From Pelolinea sp. (GTDB lineage Bacteria; Chloroflexota; Anaerolineae; Anaerolineales; Anaerolineaceae): 64,000 bases of DNA. Position numbers and translations under genes: made by a program. The notes beneath the pieces are model-generated. The model was given only the letters and a program-made list of their open reading frames with translations. It had not been told where the DNA came from and ran no database searches. The stretch spans positions 47,366 through 111,365 of the forward strand of contig JAAZOD010000004.1 in assembly GCA_012797975.1 (NCBI GenBank), written 5' to 3'. Shown here piece after piece: positions 52,426 through 63,079 of this stretch; within the stretch, counting starts at the first letter, position 1; each line of letters starts with the position of its first letter.

Positions 52426-53289
52426 TTAATCGTTAGTAAATACCTGTTGTGTTTTGGCATCATTATATTGTAATACTCCCGATTGATATAAATCTCCTTG
52501 TGTTTCACTAATAGCAGATGGGAAAGGCACATAAGCAATATTTTGAAAACCTGAAATGGACCACCAACTAGTTGAATTACCGCTGAATGTCGGCGTAAAC
52601 CAAGATGAGGAATAGTTTAATGAAACGCTGTTTTCTGTACAAAAATCTTCAGGAGCAGTTGAATATGTTCTCATTCTGGCAGAATTTGTACCGATCGTCC
52701 AGGATGAGGATGTGCGAGTCCATTTTGCCCATTGCTGTTCAAATTCCCAGCCAACACAAAAACGGTCACATCCAGAATAATCATCATAACGAAGAGCAAG
52801 TACACGACTAAATTGCTCAATTCCCCCAAAGACTTTTGATACAGTTGTATCTCGAGTTCCATCACTGGTAGCACATGGTATTCCGAAGATTGCATCATCT
52901 ACACAAATTAGGTCTAGTAATAACAAATTTGTTGCTTGATCTTTATCTGGTCGCTTTGTTTCCTTGTAAGCAATAACCTTGGTATTATCATTAATTAGAG
53001 AAGCAATATCAGGTGGTAATAATGATGGGTCAATACCATTCGGATCATTTAGATCCGCAACAATCACATAAGTAGCATATTGATTGTAAAAATTTTCAAT
53101 GGCTATCTCATAATCTAAATCTGTAAATTCTTTAGGAGTCTCTATCTGAAGGTCATTCTCCTGCAATTCTTCTAAATTAATTGAAAAACCATTTATCGTT
53201 TTCTGTGGATAAATGAATCCCAAAGATGTTAATACCAGAATGAAAAATAATAAATACCCTCGTTTTTGTAATAAATGAGATTTCTTCAT
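52426..53289 (-). CDS. Secreted protein of unknown function
   Basis: 287 residues. A hydrophobic N-terminal segment after basic residues ('GYLLFFILVLTSLGFIYP') is a signal peptide or anchor. The exported part is Ser/Thr/Trp-rich toward the C-terminus ('TRTSSSWTIGTNSARMRTYS', 'SSSWFTPTFSGNSTSWWSISG') and has several Cys (CVDDAIFGIPC, CDRFC, FCTEN) that may form disulfides. No family recognised. ggaggg lies just before the ATG. Inside the AT-rich island. Confidence 0.7.
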   Translation of the reverse strand: MKKSHLLQKRGYLLFFILVLTSLGFIYPQKTINGFSINLEELQENDLQIETPKEFTDLDYEIAIENFYNQYATYVIVADLNDPNGIDPSLLPPDIASLINDNTKVIAYKETKRPDKDQATNLLLLDLICVDDAIFGIPCATSDGTRDTTVSKVFGGIEQFSRVLALRYDDYSGCDRFCVGWEFEQQWAKWTRTSSSWTIGTNSARMRTYSTAPEDFCTENSVSLNYSSSWFTPTFSGNSTSWWSISGFQNIAYVPFPSAISETQGDLYQSGVLQYNDAKTQQVFTND

Positions 53290-53404
53290 CTCTCCCTCCT
53301 ATTTCTATATGCAATTTCTAATTCAATATAATCGTTTTCCAAATATTATTCATCGGCTTAAACGCCAATTTTATAACCCCGAAACAACAAAGTCACATCG
53401 AGTA

Positions 53405-54025
53405 CTAAACTTTAAACCAACCCTTTTGAATTGCTTTTTTGAGTGCCTCGGTTCTATTCTTAACACACATCTTTTGCATAATGCTCTCCATATGAGATCT
53501 AACAGTTCTTTCCGTTATGTGTAAATCCATTCCAATTTGATAATTTGTTTTTCCTTCGCCGACAAGTTGAAGAACTTCAAATTCTCTTTCTGAAAGATTA
53601 AAATCAGAATAATCAATTTCAATAATCTTTTTTGTAACTTGATTACTTAGAAAGGTTTCACCCTGATTTACTTTTCGAATTGCAGCGATTAGAACATCTG
53701 AATTTTCATTTTTCATGACACAACTATTTATTTTCAAATTAACTAAATATTTTACATAAATAGGGTTGGACTCTGGAATAAGAGTAATTATTTTTAAATC
53801 AGGAAAGGAAAATTTCAATGATTTGATAATTTCAATGATCGAAATATCAATCACGTTTATATCAAAGAGTACTATGTCCGGTCTATTTTTTTGGCATGCT
53901 GATTGCAATTCTTGATCGTTAAATACTTCACCGATTAACTGAAAGTCAGTAATATTTTCAAACAATGCTCGAATTCCAACTCCTATGAGAGGATGCTTTT
54001 CTACAAGCAAAATATGAATACTCAT
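53405..54025 (-). CDS. NarL/LuxR-family response regulator (atypical receiver)
   Basis: 206 residues. Receiver domain at 1-115 with phospho-acceptor Asp 55 ('VLFDINVID') and Lys near 105 ('CVMKNENS'); the acidic pair is Glu 9 with Lys 10 (EKHP, usually DDHP), so one magnesium-binding residue is lost. The C-terminal LuxR-type HTH at 143-206 is intact ('LSEREFEVLQLVGEGKTNYQIGMDLHITERTVRSHMESIMQKM'). No histidine kinase is near. It may control the secreted protein gene 116 bases downstream on the same strand. Confidence 0.85.
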   Translation of the reverse strand: MSIHILLVEKHPLIGVGIRALFENITDFQLIGEVFNDQELQSACQKNRPDIVLFDINVIDISIIEIIKSLKFSFPDLKIITLIPESNPIYVKYLVNLKINSCVMKNENSDVLIAAIRKVNQGETFLSNQVTKKIIEIDYSDFNLSEREFEVLQLVGEGKTNYQIGMDLHITERTVRSHMESIMQKMCVKNRTEALKKAIQKGWFKV

Positions 54026-54222
54026 TATAGAACCCCCATTTCTATAATATCACATATCAGAATCATTCATATTTATCAAAAATGATTGGCAGAACATCTA
54101 AATGTGAATCAAAAAATATTTTCCTCCACGCACATCATTCATTAACTGATAATTTCAAAATGACAGTAGAAAAAAATATTCATGATAAACTGGGAATAAT
54201 CACTTTCGATCAAATTTTGAGT

Positions 54223-55203
54223 ATGAAAACAGATTCAGTTATTGCCCTTGCCCATCCCAATATTGCCTTCATTAAATACTGGGGAAACCGTGATGAAGCC
54301 CTGCGCCTTCCCGCAAACGGTTCTCTTTCCATGAACCTCGGCGCGCTTTCCACCACCACCAGCGTGGAATTCCGCTCCGACCTCAAACAGGATGATCTGA
54401 TCATCGACAACGTGAACGCCCCTCCCGCAGCGCTGCAGCGCGTTTCCTCCTTTCTGGATATCCTGCGGGAGCGCGCGCAAAAACAACATCTTAAAGCCAT
54501 TGTCATCAGCGAAAATAATTTCCCCATGGGTGCCGGCATCGCTTCCTCCGCTTCCGCCTTTGCAGCTCTGGCAGCGTCCGCTTCCAGAGCGCTCGGTTTG
54601 GAGTTGGACGAAGGTGAACTTTCCCGGCTGGCACGGCGTGGTTCCGGCTCCGCCTGCCGCTCGATACCCGCCGGGTTCGTGGAATGGCAGATGGGAAGAG
54701 CGGATGAGGATTCCTATGCACACAGCATTGCCCCGGCAGAACATTGGGACCTGGTGGACCTGATCGCCATCGTTAACGATACCCATAAAGAGGTCGGTTC
54801 CAGTGCCGGGCATGCGCTGGCGGGCAGCAGCCCTCTGCAAGCCAGCCGCGTGGCGGATTGCCCGCGTCGTATGCAATTATGCCGCCAGGCCATTCTCAAA
54901 AAAGATTTTTCAACTTTTGCAGAGATCGTGGAATTGGATAGTCACCTGATGCACGCTGTGATGATGACCTCTTCGCCCGCTCTGCTGTATTGGGAACCTG
55001 CCACCATTGCAATTCTAAAAAAGATACGGGATGCGCGCCTGCAAGGGCTACAGGCCTGCTGCACGGTGGACGCCGGGCCGAACGTGCACGTGCTCTGTCT
55101 GGCTCAAGATGCCAATCAGGTTGAACGATTACTGCAAACCATTCCCGATGTCGCAACCATCTACCGTTCTCCTGCCGGCGGCGGGGTGCAGGTGCTGGCC
55201 TAG
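54223..55203 (+). CDS. mvaD: Diphosphomevalonate decarboxylase
   Basis: 326 residues from the ATG at 54223. It makes IPP from mevalonate diphosphate using ATP. GHMP-kinase-fold marks: 'IALAHPNIAFIKYWGNRD', 'LPANGSLSMNLG', the ATP loop 'NNFPMGAGIASSASAFAALA', 'RRGSGSACRSIPAGFVEW' and a C-terminal 'TVDAGPNVHVL'. The frame is open another 47 codons upstream, but those lie in the AT-rich segment and do not match the family. This suggests that the island junction is just in front of the gene and that the native promoter may have been replaced. Works with fni and the polyprenyl synthase. Confidence 0.92.
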   Translation: MKTDSVIALAHPNIAFIKYWGNRDEALRLPANGSLSMNLGALSTTTSVEFRSDLKQDDLIIDNVNAPPAALQRVSSFLDILRERAQKQHLKAIVISENNFPMGAGIASSASAFAALAASASRALGLELDEGELSRLARRGSGSACRSIPAGFVEWQMGRADEDSYAHSIAPAEHWDLVDLIAIVNDTHKEVGSSAGHALAGSSPLQASRVADCPRRMQLCRQAILKKDFSTFAEIVELDSHLMHAVMMTSSPALLYWEPATIAILKKIRDARLQGLQACCTVDAGPNVHVLCLAQDANQVERLLQTIPDVATIYRSPAGGGVQVLA

Positions 55204-55244
55204 CTTTCTAAGGTTTTTCCAATATTTCAAAAAATCAATATGGG

Positions 55245-55250
55245 TATAAT
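55245..55250 (+). promoter_or_regulatory. Possible -10 element for the site-2 protease gene
   Basis: TATAAT after GGG at 55245-55250, 32 bases before the ATG at 55283. No clear -35. Confidence 0.35.
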
Positions 55251-55282
55251 TCTCTCAATTCAAATAAGAATAGGAAAAAAGA

Positions 55283-56341
55283 ATGCTGCTTGAATTTATC
55301 ATTGCTCTCGGGCTGTTGATCCTTTTCCACGAGGCCGGACACTTTTTGGTCGGGCTGCTGTTCAAGTTCAAGATCCAGGAGTTCGGCATCGGATATCCTC
55401 CCCGCATGGTGAAGCTTTTTACAAAAAATGGGGTGGATTACACGCTGAATTGGATCCCTTTCGGGGGTTTTACGCGCTTCAAGGGTGAAAATGATCCTCA
55501 GGAGCAGGACGGATTTCATCAACAGAACAAGTGGAAGCGCCTGGGGGTGCTGCTGGCAGGCCCTGCCATGAACCTGCTGGTTGGTATTCTTTTATTTACG
55601 ATCGTGTTTGCCAATACCGGCAAGGCCATGACCGACCAAATACTCGTCCAATCGGTGGAACCCAATACTCCGGCTGCAGCCGCCGGACTGATGGCAGAGG
55701 ATCATATTATTAAAGTCAACGAGACCCTTATTGATTCTCCAGAAATTCTCACCAGCATCATTGCCCAGAACCAGGGAAAAGAAGTGTCCATCGTGGTGGA
55801 ACGCAACGGTACCGAGCTCACTTTTCAAGCCACCCCACGCAAAGAATATCCTGACAATCAGGGTCCGCTGGGGATCGTGCTCACCTACCACATTGAACCG
55901 ATCGGATTGGGCGAAAGCATTTCTTCCGCGTTTCAAATGGCAAAAGATCAAGGGGAACAATTGCTAAAAATTCCCTCGCAACTGATCAAGGGCGAAGTGC
56001 AACCATCAGAAGTTCGCCTGGTGAGCCCAAAAGGGGTCTATGACATTTATTCCCAGGTGCGTACGGAAGAAAAAGCCAGCGGGGAAAGCACTAAAATGGG
56101 AATTTTGAACATCCTGTGGTTCTTTGGCGTTGTTTCCGTTTCCCTTGGCTACGGCAATCTGCTCCCGGTACCTGCACTGGATGGCGGGCGCGTTCTCTTC
56201 CTGCTGCCGGAGTTGATCTTCAAGAAGAGATTGCCAGAAAAATTCGAAAGTGCGGTCAATTTAATTGGGTTTACAATATTAATCGTACTGATGGTCTATA
56301 TCTTTATCCATGACTTTACAAATCCGATTGTGCTGCCATAA
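55283..56341 (+). CDS. rseP: Site-2 protease (RseP-like, M50), PDZ-containing
   Basis: 352 residues. Zinc ligands HEAGH in the first span ('LILFHEAGHFLVG', near residue 16) and 'LLPVPALDGGRVLF' in a later span; a PDZ domain at about 120-190 ('VQSVEPNTPAAAAGLMAEDHIIKVN'); about four membrane spans. It cuts anti-sigma factors or other membrane-bound regulators inside the membrane. No dxr or cdsA flanks it, in contrast to many bacteria, which fits a mevalonate organism. Its stop TAA shares its last A with the ATG of the HEAT gene. Confidence 0.9.
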   Translation: MLLEFIIALGLLILFHEAGHFLVGLLFKFKIQEFGIGYPPRMVKLFTKNGVDYTLNWIPFGGFTRFKGENDPQEQDGFHQQNKWKRLGVLLAGPAMNLLVGILLFTIVFANTGKAMTDQILVQSVEPNTPAAAAGLMAEDHIIKVNETLIDSPEILTSIIAQNQGKEVSIVVERNGTELTFQATPRKEYPDNQGPLGIVLTYHIEPIGLGESISSAFQMAKDQGEQLLKIPSQLIKGEVQPSEVRLVSPKGVYDIYSQVRTEEKASGESTKMGILNILWFFGVVSVSLGYGNLLPVPALDGGRVLFLLPELIFKKRLPEKFESAVNLIGFTILIVLMVYIFIHDFTNPIVLP

Positions 56342-57300
56342 TGACTGAAGAAAATCGCGAAATCCCTTTTGATCAGGTGCTGGCGGAACTGGCCAATGAA
56401 GAACAACCATTCCCGCCTAAACATCTGCGTTCTTTTTCCGACCTCGACAACTCCTCGCTGGACAAGCTGAAACAAGCATGGCCAACCATTCCGGTACAGC
56501 GCAAGCTCAATCTACTGGAAGACCTTGAGGATCTCATGGAAGCGGATACATTGATTTCTTGTGATGCGGTGGCGAAGTTCGCCATGCTGGATGAAGATCC
56601 GCGTGTGCGCAGTCAGGCCATCCATCTGCTTTGGGATTGCGAAGAGGCCAGCTTGATCCCCGATTTCATGAACCTGCTGGAAAATGACCCCTCGGAAATG
56701 GTGCGCGCATCAGCGGTTTCCGCTCTCGGAAAATTCGTCCTGCTTGGCGAATTGGAAGAAATTCCGCGAGAAAAATCTGCACCGGTGGTGACAAAATTAC
56801 TGGAAGTCATCCAACGCAAACCCGAAGGGGAAGTCCAGCGCAAGGCGCTGGAATCGCTGGGATATTCCTGTGAGGATGCAGTGCCTACCCTGATCACCCA
56901 GGCCATGCAGAAAAATGACCTGCAATGGACCGCCAGCGCACTTTTCGCCATGGGCCGTTCACTGGATAACCGCTGGGATAAGATCGTCCTGGAACATCTC
57001 AAGCACCCGGAACTGTCGGTGCAGGTGGAAGCGATCAGGGCGGCGGGAGAACTGGAACTGGCAGCGGCCAACGAATTTCTTTTTGAAATGCTGGATGACG
57101 AAGATACCGACGGTGAATTGTTGTACCATATCTACTGGGCGCTCTCCAAGATCGGCGGCAAAGGTGTGCGTGAACGTCTGGAACAAGAACTGGAAGAAGC
57201 CGAGGACGAAGATCTCATGGATGTGCTGGATATGGCATTGGAAAACCTGGATTTTACCGAAGATTCTGAAGATTTCGATCTTTTTGATATTCACGAATGA
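56341..57300 (+). CDS. HEAT-repeat protein
   Basis: 319 residues, acidic. Repeats of about 30-34 residues with the HEAT pattern are visible: 'DPRVRSQAIHLLWDCEEASLIPDFMNLL', 'DPSEMVRASAVSALGKFVLL', 'GEVQRKALESLGYSCEDAVPTLI', 'DLQWTASALFAMGRSLDN' and 'ELSVQVEAIRAAGELELAAANEFLFEML' (each written here only in part). It probably works as a protein-binding scaffold. Translationally coupled to the protease (one-base overlap). Confidence 0.85.
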   Translation: MTEENREIPFDQVLAELANEEQPFPPKHLRSFSDLDNSSLDKLKQAWPTIPVQRKLNLLEDLEDLMEADTLISCDAVAKFAMLDEDPRVRSQAIHLLWDCEEASLIPDFMNLLENDPSEMVRASAVSALGKFVLLGELEEIPREKSAPVVTKLLEVIQRKPEGEVQRKALESLGYSCEDAVPTLITQAMQKNDLQWTASALFAMGRSLDNRWDKIVLEHLKHPELSVQVEAIRAAGELELAAANEFLFEMLDDEDTDGELLYHIYWALSKIGGKGVRERLEQELEEAEDEDLMDVLDMALENLDFTEDSEDFDLFDIHE

Positions 57301-57312
57301 GGAGAAGTGACA

Positions 57313-57606
57313 ATGGATTCACCACAAGCTGCCCGTTTGCATGCCACTATTTCCGGACGCGTTCAAGGAGTGGGATTCCGTTTCTTTACCATGCAATCTG
57401 CCTGGACCCACGAGGTGACCGGCTGGGTGCGCAACCGCATGAACGGGGATGTGGAAGTGCTCGCCGAAGGACCAAAAGAAGCCCTGGAAGCGCTGATAGC
57501 AGACCTGCATCAAGGACCCGCGTCTGCTTCCGTTTCCAATGTGAAAACGGAATGGTTGCCCTACCAGGGTGAATTCACCACTTTCAATGCGAGCGAAACG
57601 GTCTAG
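57313..57606 (+). CDS. acyP: Acylphosphatase
   Basis: 97 residues from the ATG at 57313, eight bases after gaggag; a GTG two codons earlier is too close to that site. The motif GRVQGVGFRFF with the phosphate-binding Arg and 'GWVRNRMNGDVEVLAEG' with the catalytic Asn are intact. It hydrolyses acyl phosphates in the cytoplasm. It is 12 bases after the HEAT gene and 3 bases from the convergent uvrB end, with no terminator hairpin seen between. Confidence 0.92.
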   Translation: MDSPQAARLHATISGRVQGVGFRFFTMQSAWTHEVTGWVRNRMNGDVEVLAEGPKEALEALIADLHQGPASASVSNVKTEWLPYQGEFTTFNASETV

Positions 57607-57609
57607 GGT

Positions 57610-59664
57610 TTAGTCTTCCTCTTCTTCTTCACCCGCCAACAACATGGCTTTTTTCCAGGGAGCAACATTCGATTCTTCCACCAGGATCCTTCTTAATTCA
57701 TAGATCTGATCACGCAACACGGCTGCCCGCTCGAAATCCAATTCCTTGGCCGCCGCTTGCATCTTCTGTTCCGTTTCCTCGATCAATTTCTGCAACGCAT
57801 CTTTGGGGATATGCACAAGGTTGCCCGATTCCGCATCATAGGCACCGCTGGCATCCCTCACCATTTCACCCGTCAGACGCTCAGTGATATCGTAGATCTC
57901 TTTAATGATGGATACCGGCCGGATATTATGATCCTGGTTGTATTTTTCCTGTTTGGCACGCCGCCGGTTGGTCTCATCGATAGCGGATTTCATGGCATCC
58001 GTAATGTTATCCGCATACATGATCACCTTTCCATGCACATGACGGGCTGCCCTACCGATAGTTTGGACGAGCGCGGTTTCGCTGCGCAAAAATCCCTGTT
58101 TGTCGGCATCCAGAATGGCGACCAGCGAAACCTCCGGCAGATCAAGCCCTTCCCTCAGCAGGTTGATGCCAACCACCACATCAAATACACCCATGCGCAG
58201 ATCGCGCAGGATCCCCACCCGTTCCAGGGTTTCCACCTCGGAATGCAAATAGTTGACTTTCATTCCCAACTCACCCAGGTAAGATGAAAGGTCCTCCGCC
58301 ATGCGTTTGGTCAGGGTGGTCACCAAGGCACGTTCTCCGCGCTCCACGCGCAGTTTGATCTCATGCACCAGGTCATCCACCTGCCCCGTCACCGGCCGCA
58401 CTTCCACTTGCGGGTCCACCAAACCGGTAGGCCGGATGATTTGATCCACCACATGATCCACCTTGCCCATTTCATAAGGTCCCGGAGTAGCAGAGGTATA
58501 GATGGTATAGCCCATGCGCGTCTCAAACTCAGCAAAGGTCAAAGGACGGTTATCCAGTGCAGATGGCAGGCGAAAACCATATTCCACCAGCGTCCCCTTG
58601 CGCGACCGATCTCCATTAAACATCCCCCGCACCTGCGGAATGGTCATGTGCGATTCATCGATCACCAGCAAGTAGTCGGAAGGGAGAAAATCCATCAATG
58701 TCCAGGGTGCCGACCCTGCCGGGCGTTGATCAAGGTGGCGGGAATAGTTCTCAATACCGGAACAATAGCCGATCTCGCGCAGCATCTCCAGGTCAAAATT
58801 GGTACGCTGGCGCAACCGCTGGGCTTCCAATAGTTTATTGTGATTTTCGAAGTAAGTAACCTGCTCTTCCATTTCCATTTCAATATCGACAATGGCTTTT
58901 TTCAAGAGGTCGTCTTCCGTAATGAAGTGTTTGGCAGGATAGATCTCGACCGACTGCAGATCTTCCAGGATCTCTCCGGTCACCGAATCGAGGACGGTGA
59001 TCTTCTCCACTTCATCTCCAAAGAAGATGATGCGCACTACTTTCTTCTTTTCATAAGCAGGGTAGATTTCGAGCGTATCACCGCGCAGACGAAACACGCC
59101 GGGATGGAGGTCCATGTCATTGCGAGTATATTGCTGTTCGATGAGGCGCCGCAGCAGCGCGTTGCGACGGCTGATCTCGCCAACTTGCAGCCGGATCACG
59201 ATATTGCGGTACGCTTCAGGACTGCCCAACCCGTAGATCGCTGAGACTGAAGCAACAATGATCACGTCCTTGCGCGAAACCAGCGCCGTGGTGGCTGCCA
59301 GCCGCAGCCGTTCGATCTCATCGTTGATCTCGGTCTCTTTTTCAATGTACAGGTCCTGGCGAGGCACATATGCCTCGGGCTGGTAATAATCGTAATAGGA
59401 GACAAAATATTCCACCGCGTTATCCGGGAAGAACTCTTTGAACTCCGCATAGAGCTGAGCTGCCAGAGTCTTGTTATGCACCAGCACCAACGCCGGCATC
59501 TGCACCTGCTGGATGACGTTGGCAATGGTAAAGGTTTTGCCGGTGCCCGTGGCGCCCAGCAGCACTTGATGCTTTTCTTTCTTTTGCAGCCCTTCCACCA
59601 ATTGCTTGATGGCTTCTGGCTGATCGCCCATGGGCTGATACGGGGCTTTTAATTGAAAATCCAC
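57610..59664 (-). CDS. uvrB: Excinuclease ABC subunit B
   Basis: 684 residues from GTG at 59664, preceded by aggag; the frame is open 70 codons further, but over mfd. UvrB marks: '[23 protein letters not shown]', Walker A '[16 protein letters not shown]', '[21 protein letters not shown]' (the beta-hairpin region), 'DESHMTIPQ', '[24 protein letters not shown]', and a C-terminal UVR domain ('[31 protein letters not shown]'). It verifies lesions and hands them to UvrC. Together with mfd upstream it forms a nucleotide-excision-repair unit; uvrA and uvrC are not in the window. Confidence 0.96.
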   Translation of the reverse strand: MDFQLKAPYQPMGDQPEAIKQLVEGLQKKEKHQVLLGATGTGKTFTIANVIQQVQMPALVLVHNKTLAAQLYAEFKEFFPDNAVEYFVSYYDYYQPEAYVPRQDLYIEKETEINDEIERLRLAATTALVSRKDVIIVASVSAIYGLGSPEAYRNIVIRLQVGEISRRNALLRRLIEQQYTRNDMDLHPGVFRLRGDTLEIYPAYEKKKVVRIIFFGDEVEKITVLDSVTGEILEDLQSVEIYPAKHFITEDDLLKKAIVDIEMEMEEQVTYFENHNKLLEAQRLRQRTNFDLEMLREIGYCSGIENYSRHLDQRPAGSAPWTLMDFLPSDYLLVIDESHMTIPQVRGMFNGDRSRKGTLVEYGFRLPSALDNRPLTFAEFETRMGYTIYTSATPGPYEMGKVDHVVDQIIRPTGLVDPQVEVRPVTGQVDDLVHEIKLRVERGERALVTTLTKRMAEDLSSYLGELGMKVNYLHSEVETLERVGILRDLRMGVFDVVVGINLLREGLDLPEVSLVAILDADKQGFLRSETALVQTIGRAARHVHGKVIMYADNITDAMKSAIDETNRRRAKQEKYNQDHNIRPVSIIKEIYDITERLTGEMVRDASGAYDAESGNLVHIPKDALQKLIEETEQKMQAAAKELDFERAAVLRDQIYELRRILVEESNVAPWKKAMLLAGEEEEED

Positions 59665-59674
59665 TTCCGTTCTC

Positions 59675-62600
59675 CTATTTCCGTCCTCTTTCGACCAATC
59701 TATCCAGAGCTTCCACCAGCCGCGTCTTCCACTCTTCTCCATCTGTGGAAAAATGCGGCCAATATTCGTTCTTCCCGCTGCGCCAATAGGGTTCCAGTGA
59801 GATGAGGTTCCTGCGTTTGATATCTTTGGGCAGAGCCGGGTAGCGCAGTACCAATTGTTGTGATTCCATGGCAATGGAATACAATCCTGCTTTTTCTGCC
59901 ATTAATTTTATCCTGGTCTGCCAGATCAGGTTTAAAACATCCGGGGGAGGAGGGCCAAAACGGTCACGAAATTCCTCTTCGATCCCCTGAAAACCATTTT
60001 CGGAGGTAACGCGCGCCAGCTTCCGGTACAATTCCAGGCGCACACCGGCATCCGGGATGTACCCGACAGGGATGGAAGTGGGCAACGGCAGATCGACGCT
60101 CACGAAAGGTCGCAGGTCGGGCTGGGTGAGGGTTTCTTTGAACTGATCGACCAGCGGTTCTTCGCCCTGTTTTTGCTTGATGTTCTTGACCGCATTCGCC
60201 AGCAGGCGTGTGTACAGGTGAAAACCCACCGCAGCAATATGTCCATGCTGTTGCGTTCCCAGCAGATCGCCCGCCCCGCGCATTTCCAAATCGCGCATGG
60301 CAATCGTGTAACCCGAACCAAGCTGCGAATTTTCAGCGATCACTTCCAGGCGCTCCAATCCTTCTACAGTAGGATTGTTCCTGGCATTGAAGAAGAAATA
60401 CGCATACGCTTTTTGAGTGCCGCGCCCCACCCTGCCACGCAGTTGGTAGAGCTGCGCCAACCCAAAGGTGTCACCCCGGTCCACGATCAACGTGTTGGCA
60501 TTGGGGATATCCAATCCGGATTCGATGATGGAGGTGGAAAGCAACACATCCACCTTTTGTTCGGTGAATTGATGCATGACGGTGGCCAATTGTTGTTCGG
60601 GCATTTGCCCGTGCGCCACCGCGATGCGTGCTTCGGGCACAATGGATTGCAAATGAGCGGCAAAAGTATTGATGGTCTGCACCCGATTGTGGACAAAGAA
60701 AACCTGTCCACCGCGGTCGATCTCTCGTAGAATAGCACGCCGCACCAGTTCCGAGTCATAACCGCCGATATGGGTGGTCACGGGCAACCGGTCGGTGGGT
60801 GCTGTATTGATCATGGATATATCGCGGATGCCGGAAAGCGCCATATACAAAGTGCGCGGGATGGGCGTGGCAGTAAGGGTGAGCACGTCGATCTTTTCAC
60901 GCATTTTTTTGAAAAATTCTTTATGCATGACCCCAAAGCGCTGTTCCTCATCGATGATGAGCAACCCAAGATCTTTGAATTGCACGTCCTTCTGCAATAA
61001 ACGGTGGGTGCCGATGACGATATCGATCTCGCCCATGGCGAGCGCCAACAGGATCTCTTCCTGTTCCGCTTCCGTGCGAAAGCGGGAAAGCATCTCCACC
61101 TTCACCGGGAAAGGTGTCAGGCGCTGCCTGAAGGTATCCAGATGCTGCTGCGCCAGCACAGTTGTGGGCACCAGCAGCGCCACCTGTTTTCCATCCATGG
61201 CAGCCTTGAAGGCCGCTCTCACCGCCACTTCGGTTTTTCCATATCCGACATCACCGCACAACAAACGGTCCATCGGTTTTGTGCGCTCCATATCCCGCTT
61301 CACATCTTCAATGGCTTGCAGTTGATCCTCGGTTTCTTCATAGGGGAAGCTAGCTTCCAGCTCATGTTGCCAATCCGAGTCTTCCTGAAACGAATAACCT
61401 TCCACCGATTGCCGTTTGGTATACAGTTCCAACAGATCGCCTGCCACATACTGCACCGCCTGTTTCACGCGGTTCTTCATGCCTTCCCAATTTGGGCTGC
61501 CGAGCGAAGACAGCTTGGGTGGGCGCGCATCGGGACCTATATATAGGGAAATTCTGTCTGCTTGGTGGACCGGCACGTACAGCTCGTCACCATCTGCGAA
61601 TTCGAGCAGCAAGTATTCCTTCTCCACGCCATCCAGGGCGCGCATGACCAACCCCTGATAACGGGCGATCCCATATTCGAAATGGACCACATAATCGCCG
61701 GGGATGAAAGACCCAAAGTCAAAGACGGTCAGCTCCTGTTGACCACGACGGCGGCGTGCTCTGATGGCCGGTTGAAAGCCAAAGATCTCCTCATCCGTGA
61801 TACAGTATTGAACAGAGGAGTCCGGATAGGTGATCATCCAACCCGAATTCAAGTTAGTATTGCAAAAATCGACCATGCCACTGACCGGCTTGTTCTGAAG
61901 CGTTGTTCTTTCCAGCCACAGCTTCTGCAACCGTTCGGTCTGCCGGCTGACCACCACTACCTGGTGATGCTGGTTGGTCTCTTCTTCCATGAACTTCAAA
62001 AAGTCATCGGTCTTTCCCCCGAAGCGCGGGGCCGGTTGGATGCACTGCCGGAAGGATGGAAGCGTATCGGTGCCCGAGAAACTCATATTCACGGGATTGA
62101 ACGGCTGCATCTGATCAACCAATTCCGACCAGGAGAAATAAGGGGTGGGAAAGTTCTTCTCCAGTTTCCCCTCTTTAATCAACATTTCGCGCAGTTCCAG
62201 CGCATCCTTCTCCACCTCTTCCGAAACGGTGATCAAAATATCCTGGTCATCCAAACAGATGAGAGTGCCTTTAGGAAGGTAAGAGAGCAGACTGGAAGCG
62301 TGCGGATGCAAGACACAGATATCTCTGTCATGGAAATGCTGAACATCACCATCCTTCATTTCCTGCGGCAGCAGGAACTCTCGGGCGGGAAGAATGACAC
62401 ATTCCTCCATTTTCTCAATGGAGCGCTGGCTGATCTCGTCGAAGGAGCGGATCGAGTCAACCTCATCTCCAAAGAATTCGATGCGCAAAGGATGCGGCTG
62501 GTTGGCCAGCCAAATATCCAGAATGCCGCCGCGGTGAGAGAACTGCCCAACACCGCTGACGATTTCATGAAATTCATAGCCAAGCCGCAGGATATGGCGG

Positions 62601-63079
62601 GCTAATTCTTCCAGGTTCTGTTCGGCATGCACCCTGATCATTTTTCTGGCCAGGATGAAATCGCGGCGCGGGATGGTGCGGGTCATCAACGCTTTCGCGG
62701 TCGTAATGACAACCAGTGGGCTCCCATTTTGAACCTGCCCGGGTATCCAATTTCTGGAAAGTTGTTCCAGGACTGCAATCCGGTTGGAGCGTGTCTGTTC
62801 ATCCCAATCCGTATCTTCATAGAAAAGTGGCACCGGTTCCGCAAAGAGTTCCCCGCCGGAATCCTGCTCCCAGAAATTCAATTCTTCCATCAAGACTTGA
62901 GCACGATTCAATTGGCCGGTGATAAAAAGTAACGGTGCAGGTTCTCGCCTTTGCAGAGCAAGCGCGAACGGCAAACGCACAGATTTGATCAATCCAAGCG
63001 CTCCCGGAGAACGTCCCTCCCGCACTGCAGTCAGTGTGAAGTCAAAGCCGTCCAGCTCAGAAAAGCGGATATCGATCAT
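59675..63079 (-). CDS. mfd: Transcription-repair coupling factor
   Basis: 1134 residues. It removes stalled RNA polymerase and recruits UvrA. An N-terminal UvrB-like part ('[40 protein letters not shown]'), the RNAP-interaction domain ('[21 protein letters not shown]', near 460-540), helicase motifs '[23 protein letters not shown]', '[12 protein letters not shown]' and 'TATPIPRTL', then '[20 protein letters not shown]' and the TRG motif, and the C-terminal D7 domain. Its ATG overlaps the pth stop in an ATGA, and uvrB follows after 10 bases. Confidence 0.96.
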   Translation of the reverse strand: MIDIRFSELDGFDFTLTAVREGRSPGALGLIKSVRLPFALALQRREPAPLLFITGQLNRAQVLMEELNFWEQDSGGELFAEPVPLFYEDTDWDEQTRSNRIAVLEQLSRNWIPGQVQNGSPLVVITTAKALMTRTIPRRDFILARKMIRVHAEQNLEELARHILRLGYEFHEIVSGVGQFSHRGGILDIWLANQPHPLRIEFFGDEVDSIRSFDEISQRSIEKMEECVILPAREFLLPQEMKDGDVQHFHDRDICVLHPHASSLLSYLPKGTLICLDDQDILITVSEEVEKDALELREMLIKEGKLEKNFPTPYFSWSELVDQMQPFNPVNMSFSGTDTLPSFRQCIQPAPRFGGKTDDFLKFMEEETNQHHQVVVVSRQTERLQKLWLERTTLQNKPVSGMVDFCNTNLNSGWMITYPDSSVQYCITDEEIFGFQPAIRARRRRGQQELTVFDFGSFIPGDYVVHFEYGIARYQGLVMRALDGVEKEYLLLEFADGDELYVPVHQADRISLYIGPDARPPKLSSLGSPNWEGMKNRVKQAVQYVAGDLLELYTKRQSVEGYSFQEDSDWQHELEASFPYEETEDQLQAIEDVKRDMERTKPMDRLLCGDVGYGKTEVAVRAAFKAAMDGKQVALLVPTTVLAQQHLDTFRQRLTPFPVKVEMLSRFRTEAEQEEILLALAMGEIDIVIGTHRLLQKDVQFKDLGLLIIDEEQRFGVMHKEFFKKMREKIDVLTLTATPIPRTLYMALSGIRDISMINTAPTDRLPVTTHIGGYDSELVRRAILREIDRGGQVFFVHNRVQTINTFAAHLQSIVPEARIAVAHGQMPEQQLATVMHQFTEQKVDVLLSTSIIESGLDIPNANTLIVDRGDTFGLAQLYQLRGRVGRGTQKAYAYFFFNARNNPTVEGLERLEVIAENSQLGSGYTIAMRDLEMRGAGDLLGTQQHGHIAAVGFHLYTRLLANAVKNIKQKQGEEPLVDQFKETLTQPDLRPFVSVDLPLPTSIPVGYIPDAGVRLELYRKLARVTSENGFQGIEEEFRDRFGPPPPDVLNLIWQTRIKLMAEKAGLYSIAMESQQLVLRYPALPKDIKRRNLISLEPYWRSGKNEYWPHFSTDGEEWKTRLVEALDRLVERGRK

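Larger units (their letters stand above)
51713..54222. other. AT-rich island with unrelated genes
   Basis: The base composition and codon use of this 2.5 kb segment are clearly more AT-rich than on both sides (for example runs of A and T in 52200-54220 against the GC-richer FtsZ and mvaD genes). It holds a sortase stump, a membrane protein, a secreted protein and a response regulator, all on the minus strand. Left edge near 51880 and right edge near 54220 are inferred from the composition and from the cut sortase. Confidence 0.6.

Noticed and set aside
54082..54222. Longer mvaD start with 47 extra residues
   Set aside because: The extra residues do not look like the family, are coded by AT-rich island sequence, and the protein is full length without them.
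59665..59874. Upstream in-frame extension of uvrB
   Set aside because: It overlaps the mfd coding end, UvrB proteins start at the QLKAPYQP region, and an aggag site stands before the GTG at 59664.
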